From contig NZ_BSTD01000001.1 of assembly GCF_030269325.1 (NCBI RefSeq), forward strand, positions 1,256,681-1,320,680: a DNA stretch of 64,000 nt. The letters are read 5' to 3'. Position numbers and translations under genes: made by a program. Each line of letters opens with the position of its first letter. Within the stretch, counting starts at the first letter, position 1. This document shows positions 45,212 through 52,233 of this stretch, one piece after another. The notes beneath the pieces were generated by a model that saw only the letters and a program-made list of their open reading frames with translations, made no database searches and had not been told where the DNA came from. The stretch is from Amycolatopsis sp. NBRC 101858. GTDB taxonomy: Bacteria > Actinomycetota > Actinomycetes > Mycobacteriales > Pseudonocardiaceae.

Positions 45212-45526
45212 GGGGAGAACTTTGAAGGTCCCCCCTGACACAGACCTGACCCCAACCTGACACGGCGCCTGTCACGGGTCGGTCTCATGTTCGGCCGCCT
45301 CAGTAACTTCGACACGCAGGGAAAACCGGCCAAAGCGAGCTGCCGCGGTGGATCGGCCAGCCGGCAGCCCGCAGGTCGAGTCACCCAGCGATTGAGCGCG
45401 CTCATCCAGCGCCGTTATGAGCGGCGCATCCAACTTCGACCATCTGACGCGAGTTCGCCGCACAGCGGGCAACTGAGCTCTCACGAGCACGGCGGGCAAG
45501 TACTCAGCCGTAGATCCTGATTTTGA
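45212..45526. other. Non-coding interval upstream of the exporter operon
   Basis: 315 bases without a gene. Besides the SARP-type repeats (45235-45262) it has the inverted repeat TGACA-N7-TGTCA (45258-45274). No coding frame with actinomycete codon bias is seen; the 45287-45520 frame is not convincing. Confidence 0.6.
45235..45262. promoter_or_regulatory. SARP-type direct repeats upstream of drrAB-like operon
   Basis: CTGACA (45235-45240), CTGACC (45246-45251), CTGACA (45257-45262), spaced exactly 11 bp, ending 23 bases before the ATPase start. Read on the minus strand they are TGTCAG, GGTCAG, TGTCAG oriented toward the gene, the same motif and orientation as at 40383-40410. Confidence 0.65.
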
Positions 45527-45865
45527 CTAGGCGATCGTGCCGTTGGCTCGTGCATGCCAGAGCGTGGATCGTGCTTCAGGAGTGGTCAGCTGCGTCAGCC
45601 CGGTGATTGCCCACCCGCGCAGTGACTCGTCCGCGCTGTCGAGTTGCGCGGCGAGCACTGACAGCGCAGCAGGAGATTCGGCCTCTGCGATCAGTTGCAG
45701 CAGCCAGCGGCGCAGTCCCTGGTCCTGCTGTTCGTTCTCGAACTGCTCGATCAATGCGGCGATGTAATCGGCGGCGTGTGCTCGCAGCTGGGCAAAGCCG
45801 TCTTCCTGGCACTGCGGGTCGCGGTTGCGCATCAGCCGCATCGCCGCGTCAAAGCCCTGAACCAT
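45527..45865 (-). CDS. Small HEAT-repeat protein
   Basis: 112 residues, soluble and all-helical. Two or three HEAT-like helical pairs are visible: AAMRLMRNRDPQCQEDGFAQ, then LRRWLLQLIAEAESPAALSV and LDSADESLRGWAITGLTQLT. HEAT repeats are protein-binding solenoids; nothing tells the partner. The ATG at 45865 has TAGGCT seven bases upstream, giving a leaderless transcript. An inverted repeat GTGCGT-C-ACGCAC (45881-45893) lies just before that promoter. The gene's codon usage is less extreme in GC than its neighbours. Confidence 0.72.
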   Translation of the reverse strand: MVQGFDAAMRLMRNRDPQCQEDGFAQLRAHAADYIAALIEQFENEQQDQGLRRWLLQLIAEAESPAALSVLAAQLDSADESLRGWAITGLTQLTTPEARSTLWHARANGTIA

Positions 45866-45872
45866 GACTCAG

Positions 45873-45878
45873 AGCCTA
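45873..45878 (-). promoter_or_regulatory. -10 element of the HEAT-repeat gene
   Basis: TAGGCT on the minus strand ends seven bases before the ATG; the palindrome at 45881-45893 abuts it upstream. Confidence 0.45.
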
Positions 45879-45985
45879 TCGTGCGTCACGCACAGGTTTT
45901 GGCGTTGGTTCAGCGCTCAGGCGTCTTGCCGAGAGCCTCGATAAGTAGCGCCACTGCTGTACTTTGCTGCTATCAGGGCAACGAA

Positions 45986-46017
45986 AAGGGCCGCCCACTC
46001 TACTGTGGACGGCCCTT
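45986..46017 (-). terminator. Rho-independent terminator of tRNA-Ala
   Basis: Read on the minus strand: an 8-bp arm (AAGGGCCG / CGGCCCTT), an A-C mismatch style break, a 4-bp inner stem and a 6-base loop, followed by TTCG after the CCCTT arm, giving a run of four T. It begins ten bases after the tRNA 3' end. Confidence 0.8.
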
Positions 46018-46026
46018 GACCTGCTG

Positions 46027-46099
46027 TGGAGCTGAGGGGAATCGAACCCCTGACCTTCTCGATGCGAACGAGACGCGCTACCAACTGCGCTACAGCCCC
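46027..46099 (-). tRNA. tRNA-Ala (anticodon CGC)
   Basis: 73 bases that fold into a standard cloverleaf: acceptor GGGGCTG / CAGCTCC, D stem GCGC / GCGC, anticodon stem TCTCG / CGAGA with loop TTCGCAT (anticodon CGC), T stem AGGGG / CCCCT with TTCGATT loop and discriminator A. The G3-U70 pair that identifies tRNA-Ala is present. CCA is not encoded. Confidence 0.97.
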
Positions 46100-46105
46100 T
46101 TGGTT

Positions 46106-46139
46106 GTGCTCGTAGAGCTTAGCAGTGCCCTACGAGCAC
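46106..46139. terminator. Hairpin between sepX/glpR-like gene and tRNA-Ala
   Basis: A perfect 10-bp stem (GTGCTCGTAG / CTACGAGCAC) with a 14-base loop. It follows the stop of the sepX-like gene. On the minus strand TAAGCT (46120-46115) overlaps it and could be the -10 box of the tRNA promoter. Confidence 0.5.
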
Positions 46140-46152
46140 GTTTCGGAGGGGG

Positions 46153-47001
46153 TCACTCTCCGACAGCCCGCCGATAAGGCCCGGTCCCGGGCTCGTCGAG
46201 CTCCTCGAAAGCCGGGTCCTCGTCATCCAGATCCACGACCACCGCGCTCCGGCGAACCCGCGCGGTCGGCGACGGACGGCGCTCGACGACCTCCCGGCGG
46301 ACCGGCTCGACCACCTCGACGCGCTCGGTCTCCTCGACCGGGTCGTCGTCCTCGAAGGAGTCCTCGATCGTGTCCTCCGGAACCGACGGACGCGGTGCCG
46401 GGCGGCGAGGCGCGCGAGTGCTGTTGAAGCGGGCCAGCCGGCGCTGCCGGATCTCCTCCTCGATCCGCACCTGGCGGCGCAGGTACACGAGGTAGCCGAC
46501 GAGCACGACGTCGACCGCCGCGTGGCCCCACCAGACCAGCGGCATGACGAACCCGGCGACGGCGGCCGTGATCACCGCGATCGTGAGCAGGATGACGACG
46601 ATGCGCTGCCGGAAGCTGTACTTCGCCCGCGCGGCGATCTCCGCCGCTTCGGGGTCGAAGCCGCCGCGACCAGGGCGGTAACCGGCGCGCTCGGCCCGTT
46701 CCGCCCGCTCGGCGCGGGACGGCTGCGGGAGCGGCTCGGGCTCCGGCTCCTCGTAGTCGTCTTCGAGCTCGAGGTCGGCTTCCAGCTCCGCGAGGTCGTC
46801 CTCGACCGATGGCCGGGACTTCACGATCTCCTCGGACATGGCGAATTCCTCCCGGTCTTCGTTGCGTCCACTGCGTACGACCCTGGCCGCCAGCGCGGAG
46901 TCGGCCGTATGGGCCACCTGCTGCCGCCGACGCGCGACCATGGGCACGAGAACGACGAGCCATGCCGCGGCGAGCGCGACGATGATCACGGAGCTGGGCA
47001 T
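46153..47001 (-). CDS. SepX/GlpR-like divisome membrane protein
   Basis: 282 residues. One N-terminal TM segment (about 4-22), a long acidic, proline-rich cytoplasmic region (50-120, with LAELEADLELEDDYEEPEPE), then a TM pair (about 133-153 and 158-175) and a charged C-terminal tail rich in Glu and Arg. This is the build of SepX of Streptomyces and GlpR of Corynebacterium, a membrane receptor for the gephyrin-like protein Glp in cell division. The glp-like gene lies 830 bases upstream on the same strand, with a rimJ-like gene between. A GGAGGTGACGGGAG ribosome-binding site precedes the ATG. Assignment rests on architecture and synteny. Confidence 0.82.
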   Translation of the reverse strand: MPSSVIIVALAAAWLVVLVPMVARRRQQVAHTADSALAARVVRSGRNEDREEFAMSEEIVKSRPSVEDDLAELEADLELEDDYEEPEPEPLPQPSRAERAERAERAGYRPGRGGFDPEAAEIAARAKYSFRQRIVVILLTIAVITAAVAGFVMPLVWWGHAAVDVVLVGYLVYLRRQVRIEEEIRQRRLARFNSTRAPRRPAPRPSVPEDTIEDSFEDDDPVEETERVEVVEPVRREVVERRPSPTARVRRSAVVVDLDDEDPAFEELDEPGTGPYRRAVGE

Positions 47002-47163
47002 CTCCCGTCACCTCCCCCGATCCTTCACCTGAAATCACGCTAGTCACAGGAGTAACAGATCGGACGGAGGCTCGCCGGGTTGGATCACGGAAATGCCTCA
47101 CCGGATTAGGTGAATCTCACAGCATGTGGTAACGCGCTCACGGGCCCGGGTGGGTAATGACCG

Positions 47164-47832
47164 TCAGGCGTACTCGGCCCGGCCCGCCGCAACCAGCCGC
47201 GACACCAGCCCGGCGCCGGTCTCCTCCCGCGTCACGGCGAAGCAGTAGTGGTCCCGCCAGGCGCCCGCGACGTCGAGGTAACGCTCGAACAGGCCCTCCT
47301 GCCGGTAGCCCGCCTTGGTGAGAACCCGCAGGCTGGCGGCGTTTTCCGGGCGCACGGTCGCCTCCAGGCGGTGCAGCCCGGCCGGGCCGAAGGCGTGGTC
47401 GGTGACCAGGGCGACGGCGGCCGTCGCGACCCCGCCGCGGACCACGTCGGACGACACCCAGTAGCCGATCCAGGCGGACCGCAGCGACGCCCGGATGACG
47501 TTACCCACAGTGATCTGCCCCGCGAGCCGTCCGTCGAGGGTGATCGTGAACGGCAGGCACTGACCGCGCCGCGCGAGCGACCGCAACGCCGCCCACTGCG
47601 ACGGCCACGACCAGAAAGCGTTGCGTTCGGGCCACGGGCCGACGCCGGTCGGCTCCCACATCTCGAGGTGGGCCCGGTCCCGGAGCCGGATCCGGCTCCA
47701 CTCGCCGGCGTCGCGCAGCCGCACCGGCCGGATCGCGACCTCCCCGGCGGGCACCCGCAGTGGGCCGAGCCGGGCGGGCCAGCCCGGGTGCCGGCTCTCG
47801 ACCGGGTAGGACAACCCCGACACGGAGTTCAT
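47164..47832 (-). CDS. RimJ/RimL-type GNAT acetyltransferase
   Basis: 222 residues, of the RimJ family of ribosomal-protein-alanine or similar N-acetyltransferases. The core has IRPVRLRDAGEWSRIRLRDR, GYWVSSDVVRGGVATAAVAL with the acetyl-CoA loop (R/Q-G-G-x-A), and LHRLEATVRPENAASLRVLTKAGYRQEG. Its ATG overlaps the glp stop by one base. It sits between glp and the sepX-like gene, the position of Rv0995 in M. tuberculosis (annotated rimJ). The true substrate is not known. Confidence 0.88.
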   Translation of the reverse strand: MNSVSGLSYPVESRHPGWPARLGPLRVPAGEVAIRPVRLRDAGEWSRIRLRDRAHLEMWEPTGVGPWPERNAFWSWPSQWAALRSLARRGQCLPFTITLDGRLAGQITVGNVIRASLRSAWIGYWVSSDVVRGGVATAAVALVTDHAFGPAGLHRLEATVRPENAASLRVLTKAGYRQEGLFERYLDVAGAWRDHYCFAVTREETGAGLVSRLVAAGRAEYA

Positions 47833-49109
47833 CAGGCCCGTTGCGCCAGGAAGGTGACCTGCACCTGCTCGCCCGCGGGGACGTCGGTCAGCTCCTCCGG
47901 CACGTTGATCAGGCAGTTCGCCTCGGCCAGCGACGCGAGCAGGTGCGCCCCCGACTGGCCGAGCGGCTGGACCAGGTACTCGCCGTTGGCCTCGTCGCGC
48001 AGGAGCTGGCCGCGCAGGAAGCCGCGCCGGCCCTCGGTCGACGTGATCGGCGACAGCAGCCGCGCCCCGACGATCCGCCGGTGCGGGTTGCGCGTCCCGC
48101 GTGCCGCCCGGATCAGCGGCCGGACCAGCACTTCGAACACGACCAGCGCGCTCATCGGGTTGCCGGGGATGAGGAACGTCGGCACCGAGTCGGGGCCGAG
48201 CCTGCCGAACCCCTGCACCGAGCCCGGGTGCATCGCGACCCGCGTCATGTCGATCCGGCCGAGGTCGGACAGCGCCGCGTGGACCTCGTCACCGGTGGCG
48301 CCTCCGGCGCCACCCGCGACCACGACGATCTCCGACATCAGCAGCCGGCCTTCGACGATCTCCCGCAGCCGCTTGGGCTCGCTCGGCACGATGCCGACCC
48401 GGCTGACCTCGGCACCCGCGTCCCGGGCGGCCGCGGCGAGCGCGTACGAGTTGACGTCGTAGACCTGCCCGACCGACGGCGTCCGGTCGATGTCGACCAG
48501 CTCGTCGCCGACCGACACGATCGACACCCGCGGCCGCGGGAAGACGAGGACCTTGGCCCGGCCGACCGCGGCCAGCAGGCCGACCTGCGCCGACCCGATC
48601 GTGTCGCCGCGGCGCACCGCGACGTCGCCGATCTGGACGTCCTCGCCGGCCCGGCGCACGTAGCCGGCCGAGGGCACCGAGCGGTGCACGGTGACCCGGG
48701 CCTGGTGCCCGTCGGTGTAGGCGAGCGGCACGACCGCGTCGGCCAGCGTCGGCAGCGGCGCGCCGGTGTCGACCCGCACGGCCTGGCCGGGCTGCAGGCG
48801 CCGCGGCTGGCGCGAGCCCGCCGCGATCTCCCCGACGACCGGCAGCTGCACCGGCTCCTGCCCGGCGGTGCGCACGTCGACGCTGCGCACGGCGTAACCG
48901 TCGATCGCGGCCTGGTCGAAGCCGGGCAGCGCGTGCTCGGCGACGACCTCCTCGGCGCAGAGCAGCCCCTGGGCCTCGGAGATCGCCACGCGCACCGGCT
49001 GAGGCCGGACGGCGGCGTCCAAGGTCATCGAGATCTGCGCGTCGACCGAGCGCAGCTCGGTCTCGTCCCCGGCCACTTCGGGCGGTGCCGCGTCGAGGGA
49101 TTCCGTCAT
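47832..49109 (-). CDS. glp: Gephyrin-like protein Glp (MoeA homologue)
   Basis: 425 residues, MoeA fold with domains I-IV. The IDGYAV segment (69-74) and SIVSVGDELVD (197-206) are retained. Two MoeA features are altered: the canonical SAMDGYA reads QAAIDGYA, and the usual TSGGVSxGxxD at 264-274 reads VAGGAGGATGD. In corynebacteria the counterpart Glp no longer makes molybdenum cofactor but binds FtsZ and the receptor GlpR. The neighbours galU (four-base overlap), rimJ-like and sepX/glpR-like support that role here. A true MoeA function cannot be excluded, since Moco enzymes and MogA are also in this window. Confidence 0.85.
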   Translation of the reverse strand: MTESLDAAPPEVAGDETELRSVDAQISMTLDAAVRPQPVRVAISEAQGLLCAEEVVAEHALPGFDQAAIDGYAVRSVDVRTAGQEPVQLPVVGEIAAGSRQPRRLQPGQAVRVDTGAPLPTLADAVVPLAYTDGHQARVTVHRSVPSAGYVRRAGEDVQIGDVAVRRGDTIGSAQVGLLAAVGRAKVLVFPRPRVSIVSVGDELVDIDRTPSVGQVYDVNSYALAAAARDAGAEVSRVGIVPSEPKRLREIVEGRLLMSEIVVVAGGAGGATGDEVHAALSDLGRIDMTRVAMHPGSVQGFGRLGPDSVPTFLIPGNPMSALVVFEVLVRPLIRAARGTRNPHRRIVGARLLSPITSTEGRRGFLRGQLLRDEANGEYLVQPLGQSGAHLLASLAEANCLINVPEELTDVPAGEQVQVTFLAQRA

Positions 49110-50011
49110 GGGCGTTCTGTCCCGATCCGTTCCGTCAGCCACGCCCGTAAAGATGGACCGTACTCGGGCGTTTCAAGCGCGAAATCGACCGCGGCGCGCA
49201 GGAAACCACCCGGATTCCCCAGGTCGTGGCGTCCGCCGCGGTGCACGACGACGTGAACCGGGTGTCCTTCGGAGATCAGCAGCGCGACCGCATCGGTCAG
49301 CTGCAGCTCGCCGCCGCTACCCGGCGTGATCCGCTTCAGCGCGTCGAAGATCGCCCGATCGAGCAGATAGCGCCCGGCCGCGGCGTACGTCGACGGCGCG
49401 TCCTCCGGCTTCGGCTTCTCGACCATCCCGTGCACGCGCTTGACGTCGGCGTCGTCGGTGTCGGTGACGTCGAAGACGCCGTACGGCGAGATGTCGGCCT
49501 TCGGGATGTCGAACGCGCAGAGCACGCTGCCGCCGTACTGCGCCCGCACCGCGCCCATCCGCTCGAGCACGCCGGTGGGGAGCACGAGGTCGTCCGGCAG
49601 GAGCACGGCGACGGCTTCGTCGTCCGGCGTCAGGTTCGGCTCGGCCTGCGCGACGGCGTGGCCGAGGCCGAGCGCCTGCTCCTGGATGGCGGTCTCGACG
49701 GCGAGCAAGCCGGACCCGCGACGCACCTTCTCGAGCAGCTCGGTCTTGCCCTTGGCCTCGAGGTTCTTCTCGAGCTCGGGCTGCTCTTCGAAGTAGCGGA
49801 CGACGGCGTCCTTGCCCGGCGAAGTCACGATGACCAGCCGTTCCGCACCCGCGGCGGCGGCCTCGGCCGCGACCAGCTCGATCCCCGGCGTATCGACCAC
49901 CGGCAGCAGCTCTTTGGGCACGGCCTTCGTCGCCGGCAGGAAGCGCGTCCCGAGGCCGGCGGCCGGCACGATGGCGGTTCTGAACGTCTGGGTGGTTGCG
50001 GCGCCCGTCAT
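49106..50011 (-). CDS. galU: UTP-glucose-1-phosphate uridylyltransferase
   Basis: 301 residues. It makes UDP-glucose from UTP and glucose-1-phosphate. The nucleotide-binding start VPAAGLGTRFLPATKAVPKE is complete, with PDDLVL holding the metal-binding Asp, then EKPKPEDAPS and the C-terminal RGGRHDLGNPGGFLRAAVDF. The start at 50011 is backed by TAGGCT eight bases upstream. Its end overlaps the glp start by four bases (ATGA). UDP-glucose feeds cell-envelope glycans, consistent with the division neighbours. Confidence 0.95.
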   Translation of the reverse strand: MTGAATTQTFRTAIVPAAGLGTRFLPATKAVPKELLPVVDTPGIELVAAEAAAAGAERLVIVTSPGKDAVVRYFEEQPELEKNLEAKGKTELLEKVRRGSGLLAVETAIQEQALGLGHAVAQAEPNLTPDDEAVAVLLPDDLVLPTGVLERMGAVRAQYGGSVLCAFDIPKADISPYGVFDVTDTDDADVKRVHGMVEKPKPEDAPSTYAAAGRYLLDRAIFDALKRITPGSGGELQLTDAVALLISEGHPVHVVVHRGGRHDLGNPGGFLRAAVDFALETPEYGPSLRAWLTERIGTERP

Positions 50012-50019
50012 GGGCGCAG

Positions 50020-50029
50020 AGCCTAACGT
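50020..50029. promoter_or_regulatory. Overlapping divergent -10 boxes of galU and 5-FCL
   Basis: AGCCTAACGT carries TAGGCT for galU (minus, 50025-50020) and TAACGT for the 5-formyl-THF cyclo-ligase gene (plus, 50024-50029). Both are six to eight bases from their start codons, so the two transcripts compete for the same sequence. Confidence 0.5.
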
Positions 50030-50035
50030 GAGGTC

Positions 50036-50626
50036 ATGCACGCGCTGGGCAATGAGCACCTGAGCAAGGCGGAGTGGCGTGACCGGCTGGCGCGCGCACG
50101 GGCGGACCAGACCGCCGAATCGCACGCCCGAGAAGCTTCGGCACTGGTCAGCGCGGTGTCGAAGGTCACATCCGGGACGGTGTGCGCGTACCTGCCCTTC
50201 GGCACCGAACCGGGGACGACGGCGCTCGTCGACGCGCTCGCGGCCGGGGGCGCGCGGGTGTTGCTGCCGGTCATCGTCTCGCGCGCGGACCCGCTCGACT
50301 GGGCCGAGTACACCGGCGAGGCCGATCTCGTGCCGTCCCGGTTCCGCGGGATCCGCGAACCGGGCGGGAAACGCCTGGGTACCGAGGCCGTGGGGGCCGC
50401 GGAGCTGATCTTGGTGCCCGCACTGGCCGTCGACCACCGGGGCGTCCGGCTCGGGCGGGGTGCCGGCCACTACGATCGCTCGCTGGTGTTCGCCGCGGCC
50501 GGGGTGGCGCTGCTGGCCGTCGTCCGCGACGAAGAGCTGGTCGAACGGCTGCCCGGCGAACCCCACGACGTGCGCATGAGCGGGGCTCTGACGCCGGGTC
50601 GAGGCGTGCTCGACCTGCCGATGTGA
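50036..50626 (+). CDS. 5-formyltetrahydrofolate cyclo-ligase
   Basis: 196 residues. It converts 5-formyl-THF to 5,10-methenyl-THF with ATP, clearing the inhibitory folate. Family blocks: N-terminal LSKAEWRDRLARARADQ, AYLPFGTEPGT, and the ATP-binding LILVPALAVDHRGVRLGRGAGHYDRSL near the C-terminus. Divergent from galU with 24 bases between start codons; the homologue in M. tuberculosis is Rv0992c in the same order. The ATG at 50036 has TAACGT and little leader. Confidence 0.93.
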   Translation: MHALGNEHLSKAEWRDRLARARADQTAESHAREASALVSAVSKVTSGTVCAYLPFGTEPGTTALVDALAAGGARVLLPVIVSRADPLDWAEYTGEADLVPSRFRGIREPGGKRLGTEAVGAAELILVPALAVDHRGVRLGRGAGHYDRSLVFAAAGVALLAVVRDEELVERLPGEPHDVRMSGALTPGRGVLDLPM

Positions 50627-50672
50627 GCAACGTGGAATTGCTTTCGGGGAATGTTTTCCAGCACAATCAGGT

Positions 50673-50697
50673 TGGCACTCTGGTCGGATGAGTGCCA
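50673..50697 (+). promoter_or_regulatory. CIRCE-like HrcA operator upstream of FmdB/Ruc gene
   Basis: TGGCACTC-N9-GAGTGCCA, a perfect 8-bp inverted repeat with 9-bp spacing. CIRCE is TTAGCACTC-N9-GAGTGCTAA. It lies 16 bases before the GTG and just downstream of a possible -35 TTGCTT (50638) and -10 CACAAT (50662). Confidence 0.8.
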
Positions 50698-50712
50698 GCA
50701 AAGGAGCCCTCA

Positions 50713-51024
50713 GTGCCTACGTACCAGTACGCCTGCAAAGAATGCGACCACCGGTTCGAAGCCGTGCAGTCGTTCTCGGACCCCAGCCTGACCGTGTGCC
50801 CGCAGTGCTCCGGCACGTTGCGCAAGGTGTTCAGCTCGGTCGGCGTGGTCTTCAAGGGCAGCGGGTTCTACCGCACCGACTCGCGCGACTCGAGCAAGTC
50901 GAGCACCGCGTCGACCCCGTCGAAGACCGAGACCAAGACGGAGTCGAAGTCCGAGTCCAAGTCCGACACGAGCTCGGCATCCTCCTCCTCGGGTACGACG
51001 AAAACCACCGCCGCCGCCTCCTGA
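50713..51024 (+). CDS. FmdB-family zinc ribbon protein, Ruc-like
   Basis: 103 residues from a GTG with AAAGGAG six bases upstream. Residues 1-45 are an FmdB zinc ribbon: YQYACKECDHRFEAVQSF then LTVCPQCSGTLRKVFSSVG, four Cys in two CxxC knuckles. From residue 55 a Ser/Thr/Lys/Glu-rich tail (SKSSTASTPSKTETKTESKS and so on) is disordered. The M. tuberculosis counterpart Rv0991c (Ruc) is a redox-controlled chaperone that unfolds or protects client proteins when zinc cysteines oxidise, and is in the HrcA regulon. The CIRCE site here agrees. Chaperone activity is inferred by similarity. Confidence 0.82.
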   Translation: MPTYQYACKECDHRFEAVQSFSDPSLTVCPQCSGTLRKVFSSVGVVFKGSGFYRTDSRDSSKSSTASTPSKTETKTESKSESKSDTSSASSSSGTTKTTAAAS

Positions 51025-51033
51025 CCGGCGAGG

Positions 51034-51060
51034 TTGTCCACAACACCCCGGTTGTCCACA
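51034..51060 (+). promoter_or_regulatory. Two perfect DnaA boxes
   Basis: TTGTCCACA at 51034-51042 and 51052-51060, same orientation and 18 bp apart, in the 131-base gap between the FmdB and SAF genes. This is exactly the actinomycete DnaA-box consensus. Confidence 0.6.
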
Positions 51061-51155
51061 GGTGCCGGATCCGGCCCTTCCGGCGGCCGGTCCGGCTTCC
51101 CTAACGTCGATCTCGTGCGGCACACCGCCGCACCCGATCCGACCGAGGGGGCACC

Positions 51156-51785
51156 GTGGACCTGGCGGCGAAGTTCCGCACTCCTGATCTGACCCGGCTG
51201 CGAGGCCGGCGGGCTCGGCTCGTCCGCCGCTGGCTCGCCGTAGGCCTGCTGCTGGCCGGTGCGCTGCTGTTCGCGCACCCCGGTTCCGCACGGGGCGCAC
51301 CGACGACTCCGACCGTCGTCGCGGCGCACGACCTCCCTTCCGGCGCGGCTCTGCGCGCTCTCGACGTCCGACTGGCCGACCTCCCCGATTCCGCACGTCC
51401 GGCGGGGGCGCTGAGCTCGCTGGACGGCGTCGACGGCCACCTGCTGGCGGGCGCCGTCCGCGCCGGCGAACCCCTGACCGACGTCCGGCTGGCGACGACC
51501 ATCCCCGGCTCGGGTGATCCGACGTCGGCGACAGTGCCGGTGCGCCTGGCCGACGCCGGCGTCGCCGAGTTGCTGGAGCCAGGCCGGCGCGTGGACGTCG
51601 TCGCGGCGCCGGAACCGGGCGTACCCGCGTCCGTGCTGGCCGGCGGCGCGACGGTGGTGGCGGTCGGACAGCGGGAGGCGTCCGCGGCGAAAGGTCCGCT
51701 CGTCCTGCTCCGGCTCCCGGCGGCGATCGCGACGAGGGTGGCGGCGATTTCACTGGAGCGTCCGGTAACGGTTACTCTCCGCTAG
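51156..51785 (+). CDS. Membrane-anchored SAF-domain protein
   Basis: 209 residues. One N-terminal TM segment (about 28-44, LAVGLLLAGALLFAHPGS) is followed by a SAF domain (about 52-115: TVVAAHDLPSGAALRALDVR). SAF domains resemble antifreeze proteins and the CpaB/RcpC pilus-assembly proteins. Here there are no other pilus genes, so a Flp-pilus role is doubtful. GTG start with GAGGGGG upstream. It lies between the FmdB and mscL genes, as in related actinomycetes. Function unknown. Confidence 0.8.
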   Translation: MDLAAKFRTPDLTRLRGRRARLVRRWLAVGLLLAGALLFAHPGSARGAPTTPTVVAAHDLPSGAALRALDVRLADLPDSARPAGALSSLDGVDGHLLAGAVRAGEPLTDVRLATTIPGSGDPTSATVPVRLADAGVAELLEPGRRVDVVAAPEPGVPASVLAGGATVVAVGQREASAAKGPLVLLRLPAAIATRVAAISLERPVTVTLR

Positions 51786-51813
51786 CCCACCCCCTGTTCG
51801 TGAGGAGAGCAAG

Positions 51814-52227
51814 TTGTTCAAGGGTTTCAAGGACTTCCTGATGCGCGGCAACGTCGTGGACCTCGCCGTCGCGGTGGTCATCGGCTCGGCGTTCACGGCC
51901 ATCGTCACGGCGTTCACCACCGGCCTCATCAAGCCGCTGATCAGCACGATCGGCGGCACGGACGCCGCTCAGGGCCTCGGCTACCAGATCTTCGACAACA
52001 ACAAAGCCACGTTCTTGGACATCGGCAGCGTGATCAACGCTGCGATCAACTTCGTGCTGGTCGCGGCAGTGGTCTACTTCGTGATCGTGCTGCCGGTGAA
52101 GCACGTGCAGGAGCGCCGCAAGCGCGGCCAGGAGCCGGGCCCGTCCGAGCCGACCGACGTCGAGCTGCTGATCGAGATCCGCGACCTGCTGCGAGCCCAG
52201 GCCCAGCGCGACAACGGCCGCGGCTGA
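51814..52227 (+). CDS. mscL: Large-conductance mechanosensitive channel
   Basis: 137 residues, the standard MscL length. It opens at high membrane tension to release solutes on hypo-osmotic shock. It starts at a TTG preceded by GAGGAGAG: FKGFKDFLMRGNVVDLAVAV is the N-terminal helix and TM1 with the gate residues. TM2 is NAAINFVLVAAVVYFVIVLP, and the cytoplasmic helix EPTDVELLIEIRDLLRAQ closes the pore bundle. The TTG start is unusual but is decided by the ribosome-binding site and family alignment. Confidence 0.95.
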   Translation: MFKGFKDFLMRGNVVDLAVAVVIGSAFTAIVTAFTTGLIKPLISTIGGTDAAQGLGYQIFDNNKATFLDIGSVINAAINFVLVAAVVYFVIVLPVKHVQERRKRGQEPGPSEPTDVELLIEIRDLLRAQAQRDNGRG

Positions 52228-52233
52228 GCGGGA

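Noticed and set aside
45287..45520. 77-residue plus-strand ORF in the gap upstream of the exporter operon
   Set aside because: No start signal, no recognisable domain and codon third positions not strongly GC; listed as non-coding.
46027..46099. tRNA-Ala as an integration site
   Set aside because: No integrase, no duplicated tRNA 3' end and no mobile genes nearby; flanking genes are conserved chromosomal ones.
51156..51785. SAF protein as a Flp-pilus CpaB
   Set aside because: No TadA, TadB or pilin genes nearby, and the protein is close to division and stress genes as in relatives; only the SAF domain is claimed.
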